From Firmicutes bacterium CAG:110 (GTDB lineage Bacteria > Bacillota > Clostridia > Oscillospirales > Oscillospiraceae), in the NCBI GenBank assembly GCA_000434635.1, contig HF988081.1:1-5621 (forward strand): a DNA stretch of 5,621 nucleotides. Reading direction: 5' to 3'. A program made the position numbers and the translations under genes. The notes beneath the pieces are model-generated. The model was given only the letters and a program-made list of their open reading frames with translations. It searched no databases and was not told where the DNA came from. Positions 1 to 4,731 of this stretch are shown here, piece after piece (position 1 is the first letter of the stretch; every line of letters starts with the position of its first letter).

Positions 1-24
1 TAGATAAGACCTCGCTTTATAAGA

Positions 25-56
25 ATTATAGCTGCCCTCTTGAGGACAGCTATAAT
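25..56 (-). terminator. Long hairpin, possible weak terminator
   Basis: Arms 25-39 and 42-56 form a 15-base inverted repeat with one imperfect position (35 against 46). That position is C-A in a plus-strand transcript and G-U in a minus-strand transcript, so the fold is fully paired only on the minus strand. It sits about 50 bases downstream of the stop of the small minus-strand ORF. No clean U-run follows on either strand, which weakens the terminator reading. It could instead be a palindrome belonging to a former mobile element. Confidence 0.35.
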
Positions 57-107
57 ATAACAAAGCAACTTGGATATAGTTTATAATCCTCAATATTTCT
101 ATTCACA

Positions 108-224
108 CTATATGTTATCAGAAAGTGAGGATATAAATAATGGAGAATAAGACAGCATTTTCTTTTTTTCTTTTGGAGTTTTTACCTTTTGATTTGATGA
201 GGTTATTCTAGTTTTTCCAGCCAT
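108..224 (-). CDS. Possible small basic protein, unrecognised
   Basis: A 38-residue minus-strand ORF begins with ATG at 224 and ends with TAG at 108-110. The main support is a good ribosome binding site, AAAGGAG at 234-240, nine bases from the start. The predicted peptide begins MAGKTRITSSNQ and has a Lys-rich middle (KTPKEKKKM), with a more hydrophobic C-terminal third. I recognise no family. No convincing promoter is visible: TTTAAA and TATGCC further upstream are 19 bases apart and weak. A hairpin follows at 25-56. It could be a real small gene, the truncated start of a longer one, or chance. A 23-codon plus-strand ORF at 140-211 overlaps it and is less convincing. Confidence 0.3.
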   Translation of the reverse strand: MAGKTRITSSNQKVKTPKEKKKMLSYSPLFISSLSDNI

Positions 225-340
225 TTTTCATTTCTCCTTTAAAAGTTCGGAAAATTTAGGCAAGGCATACACGATTCGGAATCCTAGATTTAAAAAAAGG
301 TAGCGTAGATTTCAGGTGGCCGTTATTTTGCACAATAGGT

Positions 341-388
341 AAAAAAATTCCCCTTTTACCATGTTTTAGCGGTAAAAGGGGCTTTTTT
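341..388 (-). terminator. Bidirectional terminator after tRNA-Ser
   Basis: Arms 350-360 and 371-381 are an 11-bp perfect stem (CCCCTTTTACC and its complement) around a 10-base loop. On the minus strand the stem is followed by AA and seven T's (341-349), which makes a strong intrinsic terminator just past the tRNA 3' end. On the plus strand CTTTTTT (382-388) follows, so the element can also stop transcription coming from the left. Confidence 0.87.
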
Positions 389-390
389 CT

Positions 391-482
391 TGGCGGAGAA
401 GGAGGGATTTGAACCCTCGATACCCTTTTGGGGTATACACGATTTCCAATCGTGCGCGCTCGGCCAGCTACGCGACTTCTCC
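391..482 (-). tRNA. tRNA-Ser (anticodon GGA)
   Basis: All arms can be drawn by hand on the minus strand. The acceptor is GGAGAAG (482-476) paired with CTTCTCC. A short D stem GCG/CGC follows. The anticodon stem is CACGA/TCGTG with loop TTGGAAA, which gives anticodon GGA at 447-445. There is a long variable arm (TATACCC/GGGTATC), and the T arm is GAGGG-TTCAAAT-CCCTC. The discriminator is G and CCA is encoded, ending at 391. The long variable arm and G discriminator are typical of serine tRNAs. It should read UCC and UCU codons. It has its own promoter (511-539) and terminator (341-388), so it appears to be a single-gene unit. Confidence 0.96.
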
Positions 483-510
483 ATCACGGTGCTATCTGTC
501 CAGCCCGGTT

Positions 511-539
511 ATAATACTACAGGAAACCCGATTTGTCAA
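511..539 (-). promoter_or_regulatory. Promoter of the tRNA-Ser gene
   Basis: On the minus strand a perfect -35 TTGACA (539-534) and a -10 TATTAT (516-511) are separated by exactly 17 bases. The -10 lies about 29 bases upstream of the mature tRNA 5' end at 482, which fits a short 5' leader removed by RNase P. The near-consensus match fits a strongly expressed stable RNA. Confidence 0.85.
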
Positions 540-566
540 GCGTAAATTTCCCTTTTTCGGGAATTC

Positions 567-593
567 CTGCCCCGCCGGTTTTCGGCGGGGCAG
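567..593 (-). terminator. Hairpin terminating the GH13 gene
   Basis: A GC-rich stem (CTGCCCCGCCG at 567-577 with its complement at 583-593) has a five-base loop and begins seven bases past the GH13 stop codon. Flanking AATTC-type bases can extend the base of the stem. There is no good U-run on the minus side, so termination may be imperfect. The tRNA promoter starts only 28 bases further on, so some readthrough into it is possible. Confidence 0.6.
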
Positions 594-599
594 TGAAAT

Positions 600-2141
600 T
601 CATTTAAGCCCGTAGACGCCCGCGCTTACCGGGGGCAGCGTGACCGCCTCTCCCTTCTGCGCGGCCTCGCCGCCGAAGGTGTACAGCGCGCCGCCCAGCG
701 TCCTGTCCAGCCGGAAGGACACTTCCTCCCGGTAGGGATTGATGGCGACCAGCAGCGTTTCCTCGTCGTTTCCGCGCTTGTAAACCAGCGGCCGCTTCGG
801 CGCGCCGTCGCTGACGAAGGTGATCCCGCTCCGGCTTTGCAGGGCACTGTGCGCCTGCCGCAGTTCAATCAGGCGGCGGACGTGATTCAGCAGAGATGCC
901 TCATCATCCAGCTGCCCAGCAACCGTGGGACGGTCGGACGCGGGGTCCTGCCGAATGTAAATCTTGTCCGTAGGCGCGGCGCTGAAGCCCGCGTTCACCC
1001 CGTTATCCCACTGCATGGGACTGCGGGCGCCGGTGCGCTCATAGCCGCCCTCCACGCTGGTCAGCCCCTCCACGTAGCGCATACCAATCTCGTCGCCGTA
1101 GTAAATGAACGGCGCACCGGGCATGGTCAGCAGGAAGGCAAAGGCCAACTTCTTCTCGTCCCCCTCCACGTGCTTTGCGAGGCGGGTCATGTCGTGGTTG
1201 CCGGAGGGAATACAGATCAGGCCGTCCTTCCCTGCCCGCTCCCGGCTCTCCAGATACTTTTCCACGAAGGCCGACGCGTCGCCCACGCCCCGGTCGGAGA
1301 AATAAGGCTCCTCGCACCGGAACAGGTCGTTGTAATGGGAGGGGCCGAAGTGGAGCAGAAAGTCCATATGGAACCCCCCGCGCAGGGACTTTTCCGGCTC
1401 GCCCCACTCGGAGACCATGGCCGCTTCCGGGAATTCCGCATCCAGAAACGCGCGAACTTTCTGCCACAGGGCGATGGTGCCGAGGCTGTCCGGGTCGTTC
1501 TTCACCAGACTGGCCGCCATATCCACCCGGAAGCCGTCGCAGCCCAGACCCAGCCAGAAGCGCATCACGTCCACCATGGCGTTCAGCGTGGCCTTGGGGC
1601 CTTCGTCGTCGGGAGACTGCTGCCATGGGCGGGTGCGGTTATAGTAGCCGTAATTCAGCGCGGGCTGGCAGGTGAAGAAATTGATGGCGCAGGAGCCGTC
1701 CCGCTGGGAAATGCCCCGCAGGCAACCCATATTTTCCGGTGCTTCCCAGACGCTGTCCGTCCACACATAGCGGTCGGTGTAGGCGTTCCGCTCCGCCTTC
1801 ATGGACTCCCGGAACCACTCGTGTTCCACGGAGGTATGCCCCGGCACCAGATCCAGCAGCACGTGCATTTCCCGCTTGTGCGCCTCGGCAAACAGGCGCT
1901 TCAGATCCTCGTTCGTGCCGTACCGGGGCGCGACGCGGTAATAATCCGCCACATCATACCCCGCGTCGCCGAAGGGCGACAGGAAGCAGGGATTGATCCA
2001 CAGCGCGTTGCAGCCCAGCCCCCGGATATAGTCCAGCTTGTTGATGATCCCCTGAAAATCGCCGATACCGTCAGCATTGGTATCAAGGAACGACTGGGGG
2101 TAAATTTCGTAAAATACAGCATTATCCAACCATTTTGGCAT
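600..2141 (-). CDS. GH13 alpha-glucosidase / alpha-amylase-family glycoside hydrolase
   Basis: A 513-residue enzyme predicted to hydrolyse alpha-glucosidic bonds in short malto- or isomalto-oligosaccharides. It has no signal peptide, so it should act in the cytoplasm on imported sugars. The (beta/alpha)8 domain carries the GH13 regions: DLVPGH (97-102); QPALN (159-163); GFRVD with nucleophile D207 and R205; SEW with acid/base E245; and SGNHD with D317. DTNADGIGD (20-28) matches the calcium-binding loop of oligo-1,6-glucosidases. PGAPFIYYGDEIG (341-353) and RSPMQWD (373-379) are also family marks. A C-terminal beta domain covers about 440-513. QPxLN places it near the oligo-1,6-glucosidase group, but the residue after the nucleophile is Met208, not the Val or Ala/Thr used to predict linkage, so the exact substrate is open. 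The frame stays open to 2279, but the promoter lies inside that extension and a strong RBS precedes ATG 2141. No transporter or other sugar gene lies beside it. Confidence 0.93.
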   Translation of the reverse strand: MPKWLDNAVFYEIYPQSFLDTNADGIGDFQGIINKLDYIRGLGCNALWINPCFLSPFGDAGYDVADYYRVAPRYGTNEDLKRLFAEAHKREMHVLLDLVPGHTSVEHEWFRESMKAERNAYTDRYVWTDSVWEAPENMGCLRGISQRDGSCAINFFTCQPALNYGYYNRTRPWQQSPDDEGPKATLNAMVDVMRFWLGLGCDGFRVDMAASLVKNDPDSLGTIALWQKVRAFLDAEFPEAAMVSEWGEPEKSLRGGFHMDFLLHFGPSHYNDLFRCEEPYFSDRGVGDASAFVEKYLESRERAGKDGLICIPSGNHDMTRLAKHVEGDEKKLAFAFLLTMPGAPFIYYGDEIGMRYVEGLTSVEGGYERTGARSPMQWDNGVNAGFSAAPTDKIYIRQDPASDRPTVAGQLDDEASLLNHVRRLIELRQAHSALQSRSGITFVSDGAPKRPLVYKRGNDEETLLVAINPYREEVSFRLDRTLGGALYTFGGEAAQKGEAVTLPPVSAGVYGLK

Positions 2142-2149
2142 AAGAAAGA

Positions 2150-2156
2150 CTCCTTT
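2150..2156 (-). promoter_or_regulatory. Ribosome binding site fixing the GH13 start
   Basis: AAAGGAG lies eight bases upstream of ATG 2141 on the minus strand. It decides between this start and the earlier in-frame ATG at 2279, which would lie upstream of the transcription start predicted from the promoter at 2173-2201. Confidence 0.85.
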
Positions 2157-2172
2157 CTTTGTATCTGTGGGA

Positions 2173-2201
2173 ATCATACAACCGCCTAGGCGCAATGTCA
2201 A
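2173..2201 (-). promoter_or_regulatory. Promoter of the GH13 gene with palindromic spacer
   Basis: On the minus strand -35 TTGACA (2201-2196) and -10 TATGAT (2178-2173) are 17 bases apart. Transcription should start near 2166 and give a leader of about 25 bases. The spacer contains a perfect 10-base palindrome, CGCCTAGGCG (2183-2192), placed where a repressor would block RNA polymerase. I cannot assign a regulator to it, and no clear catabolite-repression (cre) site is visible. Confidence 0.8.
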
Positions 2202-2219
2202 GGCTGATTTGCGGAAAGA

Positions 2220-2245
2220 GTATTGTCTTTTCGCAGCTTCAATAC
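2220..2245 (-). repeat. Inverted repeat between brnQ and the GH13 gene
   Basis: GTATTG (2220-2225) and CAATAC (2240-2245) flank 14 bases and could form a 6-bp hairpin in a minus-strand transcript. It lies about 35 bases after the brnQ stop and upstream of the GH13 -35 box. It could be a weak brnQ terminator or a regulator site for the GH13 promoter. The stem is short and no U-run follows, so neither reading is firm. Confidence 0.25.
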
Positions 2246-2280
2246 CCCTTCTTGTCAACATCGTCCAGCCAACAGGCAAA

Positions 2281-3615
2281 TCATTTTGACACGCATTCCT
2301 CCGCCGCGTGCGCCCTGCGGAGCAGGGCGTTCACCCCGAAGCTGAGCAGCAGCATTCCCACCGCCACGCAGACCCAGCCGAAGCCCAGCCGGTACAGCGG
2401 CAGTCTGTGCAGCAGCCGCCCCAGAGCGCCCAGCGGCAACCCCGCGTCGCCCAGCGCAAAAGCGATGCTCACCGCGGCGGTTCCCGCCACCGTCATGGGA
2501 TAGGCGAACCGGTTCCCCTTCCACAGATCGTGGCTCAGTCCCAACAGGATCAGCACAACGGATACGGGATAAATGGCGTTCAGGATGGGGATGGAAATGC
2601 TCAGGATCATGCTCAGCCCCAGATTGCACACGAGGAACGAGAAAAACGTGATGATATACACCCACGCCCGATAGGAGATCTTCCGGAAAAGGGTGGAGAA
2701 ATACTGAGAAATGGAGTTGATAAGTCCGACGCAGGTGGTCAGGCAGGCAAGCGTAAAGATGGCCGCCAGCAGCACTGCCCCGGTGCCGCCAAACACCTGA
2801 TAGACGATGCACCGCAGCGTCCACGCGCCGTTTTCCTGAACCGGGTAAACGCCGGAGCTGCACATGCCCATGCAGGACAGCATGGCATACACCACCGCCA
2901 GAATCGTCCCAGCCAGCACCCCCGCCAGAATCGTATAGCGCATCTTGTCCTTTTTCTCCGTCAGGCCGAAGGTCCCCAGCGTCGCGGAGATCACCAGCCC
3001 GAAATTCAGTGCGGCAATGGTGTCCATGGTGTTGTAGCCCTCGGTAAAGCCCTTGAGCAGCGCCGCCTCCTGATAGCCCCCCTGTGCCGCCGCGACGCTG
3101 GTCTCTCCCCGGAACAGGAAGCTGATGAACAGCAACGTCAGAAGCGCCAGCAGCGCCGGGGTCAGCCCCCGGCCGATCCGGTCAACCAGCTTTCCGGGAT
3201 TCAGGCACAGCCACAGGGCGATCAGGAAAAACCCCAGAGAATAGGCCGCCATCCACAGCGCCGGATTGCTCCCCTCCGGCAGATAGGGCGCCACCGCCAT
3301 TTCAAATGGAACGGAAGCGGCTCTGGGAATTCCCAGTCCCGGTCCGATGGACAGGTAGATCAGCACGGTAAACACCAGCGCAAACCGCGCCCCCACCTGT
3401 TTTCCCAGCTTTTCCAGCCCATCGAATCGCGCGACCACCACCACGCCAAGCACCGGCAGCACCACCGCCGTCGCAAGGAACCCGATCATGGCCGGAAGGG
3501 TATTCTCCCCGGCGTTCTGTCCCAGAAACGGCGGAAAAATCAGGTTGCCCGCCCCAAAAAACAGGGCAAACAGCATAACACTGACCACCAACAGACTCTT
3601 TTTACTCAGTTTCAT
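2281..3615 (-). CDS. brnQ: BrnQ, branched-chain amino acid transport system II carrier
   Basis: A 444-residue membrane protein of the LIVCS family, which imports leucine, isoleucine and valine by cation symport. Hallmark motifs are FGAGNLIFPP (20-29), GPGLGIPRAASVPFE (91-105), GYNTMDTIAALNFG (193-206) and CLTTCVGLINSISQYF (291-306). Hydrophobic stretches run throughout, consistent with the family's 12 membrane segments and usual length of about 430-450 residues. ATG 3615 is chosen because the protein then begins MKLSKKSLLVVSVMLFALFFGAG, a typical BrnQ N-terminus, with GAGG eight bases upstream. The longer open frame to 3702 would run through the T-box terminator. It is expressed from its own promoter through an upstream T-box, so import should rise when the matching tRNA is uncharged. 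The GH13 gene lies 139 bases downstream with a separate promoter, so the two probably do not form an operon. Confidence 0.96.
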   Translation of the reverse strand: MKLSKKSLLVVSVMLFALFFGAGNLIFPPFLGQNAGENTLPAMIGFLATAVVLPVLGVVVVARFDGLEKLGKQVGARFALVFTVLIYLSIGPGLGIPRAASVPFEMAVAPYLPEGSNPALWMAAYSLGFFLIALWLCLNPGKLVDRIGRGLTPALLALLTLLFISFLFRGETSVAAAQGGYQEAALLKGFTEGYNTMDTIAALNFGLVISATLGTFGLTEKKDKMRYTILAGVLAGTILAVVYAMLSCMGMCSSGVYPVQENGAWTLRCIVYQVFGGTGAVLLAAIFTLACLTTCVGLINSISQYFSTLFRKISYRAWVYIITFFSFLVCNLGLSMILSISIPILNAIYPVSVVLILLGLSHDLWKGNRFAYPMTVAGTAAVSIAFALGDAGLPLGALGRLLHRLPLYRLGFGWVCVAVGMLLLSFGVNALLRRAHAAEECVSK

Positions 3616-3645
3616 TTCCCGTACCTCTTTTTTTGAATTGAATAT

Positions 3646-3682
3646 AAAAATGACTCGTCTCAAATTTCTTTGAGACGAGTCA
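3646..3682 (-). terminator. T-box leader terminator
   Basis: Arms 3651-3664 and 3669-3682 are a perfect 14-bp stem with a four-base loop, followed on the minus strand by five T's (3650-3646). It lies between the T-box sequence and the brnQ RBS. Its 5' arm contains CTCAAA (3674-3669), which can instead pair with TTTGAG (3707-3702) at the start of the T-box. The two folds therefore exclude each other, as terminator and antiterminator. Confidence 0.92.
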
Positions 3683-3914
3683 TAAAATACCCGCGGTACC
3701 ACTCAAATTGCGCGCACAAGCGCACCTCTTTCGGGCTCCAACAAGCCCTAGACACTCACGCAGTCCACGCGGGAGACCCTACTTGCATTGCTTTGGAGAA
3801 CTCCGGCTCGGAAGGGATGGGATTTTGAAGGCAGTCCACCGGGCTTCCACCCTCCCCGGCTCTCTATCGGCTGTACGATCAAATCCGTCTTCGTCATCGC
3901 TTTTCTATTCGGTT
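3651..3914 (-). ncRNA. T-box riboswitch upstream of brnQ, probable isoleucine specifier
   Basis: A tRNA-sensing leader in the brnQ 5' UTR. The T-box core GAGTGGTACCGCGG lies at 3704-3691; its UGGU pairs with an ACCA tRNA end, as in Ile, Leu and Val tRNAs. Upstream is AGAGAG (3865-3860), then the Stem I apical helix CCGGG/CCCGG (3859-3855 with 3843-3839) enclosing a GGGUGGAAG-type loop. By hand fold, GGAUUU pairs with AAAUCC and CGAAG with CUUCCG. This leaves C-AUC-C between the helices, with AUC at 3818-3816, six bases before GAGC as is usual for a specifier. A Stem III-like hairpin GGGCU/AGCCC lies at 3748-3733. Uncharged tRNA-Ile should stabilise the antiterminator and allow brnQ transcription. 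The T-box call is firm. The Ile assignment is moderate, since a second AUC and a CUU lie close by, though only AUC at 3818 has the right spacing. Confidence 0.93.
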
Positions 3915-3920
3915 GTCGTC

Positions 3921-3949
3921 ATTCTACACGCAAAGACCGATTTTGTCAA
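3921..3949 (-). promoter_or_regulatory. Promoter of the T-box/brnQ transcript
   Basis: On the minus strand a perfect -35 TTGACA (3949-3944) and -10 TAGAAT (3926-3921) are 17 bases apart. The start is predicted near 3914, which gives a leader of about 300 bases that contains the whole T-box. Confidence 0.87.
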
Positions 3950-4126
3950 TATTCAAATATCCCAAATTCTGGAAGACGGCGTGTACAGCCAAACGATCTT
4001 TCTTTATTAGATAAACTTTTTCATATCCTTTTTTATGGGTGAACGCCATTATTCCCCACCATTTCCCATTTTATCGTCGTATTCCGCGTCGCTGTAAATT
4101 TCTTTACCAAATCCTAGCCATAACCA

Positions 4127-4135
4127 TGCTATAAT
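4127..4135 (+). promoter_or_regulatory. Extended -10 promoter for the CorC-like gene
   Basis: TGCTATAAT is a perfect extended -10 element (TGnTATAAT). No good -35 box sits at 17 bases; TTTACC at 4103-4108 is 21 bases away. Extended -10 promoters can work without a strong -35. The predicted start near 4142 gives a leader of about 190 bases before ATG 4330, unusually long next to the 25-base leader of the GH13 gene. Confidence 0.65.
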
Positions 4136-4159
4136 GAACGGCAAACCTATGCGGTTCAT
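4134..4159. repeat. Inverted repeat at the transcription start
   Basis: ATGAACGGCA (4134-4143) and TGCGGTTCAT (4150-4159) are complementary at nine of ten positions around a six-base spacer. The repeat overlaps the end of the -10 box and the predicted start, so it could be an operator or a hairpin at the 5' end of the transcript. No regulator can be named. Confidence 0.35.
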
Positions 4160-4186
4160 TTCATGATAACGGAAGGAGGAAAGACC

Positions 4187-4282
4187 GTGGAATCCGACAG
4201 CAGCGACGGTGCTGACAATTACTCCTGCATTCCCTGTTCCTATATGGCACATCTTCGCCCGCTCCTGCGATACAGAGTATAA
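4187..4282 (+). CDS. Possible 31-residue leader peptide upstream of the CorC-like gene
   Basis: A small ORF starts at GTG 4187 and ends with TAA at 4280-4282, 47 bases before ATG 4330. Its best support is a strong ribosome binding site, GGAGG, seven bases before the GTG, between a clear promoter and the next gene. An in-frame ATG at 4163 would give 39 residues but has no RBS. The peptide starts MESDSSDGAD, with four acidic residues in the first ten, and later has Pro at 16 and 25 and a basic tail (LLRYRV). I recognise no family. Acidic and Pro-containing N-termini are known from MgtL-type leader peptides whose translation responds to magnesium. Since the next gene belongs to a family linked to magnesium transport, a regulatory leader is possible, but this is inference. 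Codons 10-13 overlap a segment complementary to the downstream RBS. Confidence 0.4.
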   Translation: MESDSSDGADNYSCIPCSYMAHLRPLLRYRV

Positions 4283-4329
4283 GCGTGTGATCTTGTCCGA
4301 CAATATATGAACAGAAAAAGGAGTTTTGT

Positions 4330-4725
4330 ATGAATCACATTGGAAGCATTTTCGCAATGGCAGTCTGTCTTGCCATGTCTGCCTATTTCAGCGCAACGGA
4401 AACGGCATTCTCTTCTTTGAACAAAACCAGGCTGAAGGTTCTCGCCGACAACGGAAACAAACGGGCGGCGCTGGCCCTTAAGCTTGCCGAGAATTACGAC
4501 CGGCTGATCTCTACCATTCTGATTGGAAACAATATCGTAAACATTACCATAGCATCCGTCGGTACGCTTTTGTTCGTCGAGCTTTACGGCGACGTGGGCG
4601 CGACGATCTCCACCGTGGTCGTGACCCTCGTCGTCCTGCTCTTTGGCGAGATCACCCCCAAGAGCATCGCAAAGGACGCCCCGGAGCATTTCGCCATATT
4701 CAGCGCGCCGTTCATCCGTCTGTGA
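4330..4725 (+). CDS. N-terminal fragment: CNNM (DUF21) membrane domain
   Basis: These 131 codons encode the membrane part of the broken CorC-like gene. Family motifs are SAYFSATETAFSSLN (17-31), GNNIVNI (about 67-73) and FGEITPK, which lie in the conserved transmembrane region. About three hydrophobic segments are seen, near residues 5-25, 58-80 and 86-108, and a fourth is cut by the TGA. If the stop is obeyed, the product lacks both CBS domains and the C-terminal domain. It might insert in the membrane but is unlikely to work as in the intact family. Confidence 0.6.
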   Translation: MNHIGSIFAMAVCLAMSAYFSATETAFSSLNKTRLKVLADNGNKRAALALKLAENYDRLISTILIGNNIVNITIASVGTLLFVELYGDVGATISTVVVTLVVLLFGEITPKSIAKDAPEHFAIFSAPFIRL

Positions 4726-4731
4726 ATCTGG

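Larger units (their letters stand above)
1..340. other. AT-rich stretch without a recognisable gene
   Basis: This stretch is clearly richer in A and T than the GC-rich coding DNA from 600 onward. It lies just beyond the 3' end of the tRNA-Ser gene. I see a hairpin at 25-56 and one small minus-strand ORF at 108-224, listed separately. I find no protein domain, transposase or integrase fragment, or RNA gene that I recognise. The far side of a tRNA 3' end is a common place for integrated elements or their remnants, so this could be an element edge, but nothing seen here proves that. Confidence 0.5.

Noticed and set aside
140..211. 23-codon plus-strand ORF with GAGG upstream
   Set aside because: Very short, with RBS spacing of about 11 bases, and it overlaps the better supported minus-strand small ORF.
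409..615. 68-codon plus-strand open frame
   Set aside because: It runs across the tRNA-Ser gene, its promoter and the GH13 terminator, all of which are firm features.
837..2189. 450-codon plus-strand open frame antisense to the GH13 gene
   Set aside because: It has no RBS and no recognisable domain, while the opposite strand shows all GH13 catalytic motifs. It is a by-product of GC-rich codon use.
2206..2282. GATTTGC / GCAAATC inverted repeat between brnQ and the GH13 gene
   Set aside because: Seven bases separated by more than 60 is likely chance, and one arm overlaps the brnQ stop codon.
2308..3636. 442-codon plus-strand open frame antisense to brnQ
   Set aside because: Its composition (very rich in Gln, Arg, His) is that of the reverse complement of a hydrophobic membrane protein. 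It also lies opposite clear BrnQ motifs.
4049..4357. 102-codon minus-strand open frame
   Set aside because: No RBS and no known motif. It overlaps the start of the CorC-like gene and its promoter.
4723..4725. TGA reassigned to Trp or Gly in this organism
   Set aside because: The GH13 and brnQ genes both end in TGA at the expected family length, so TGA is a normal stop.
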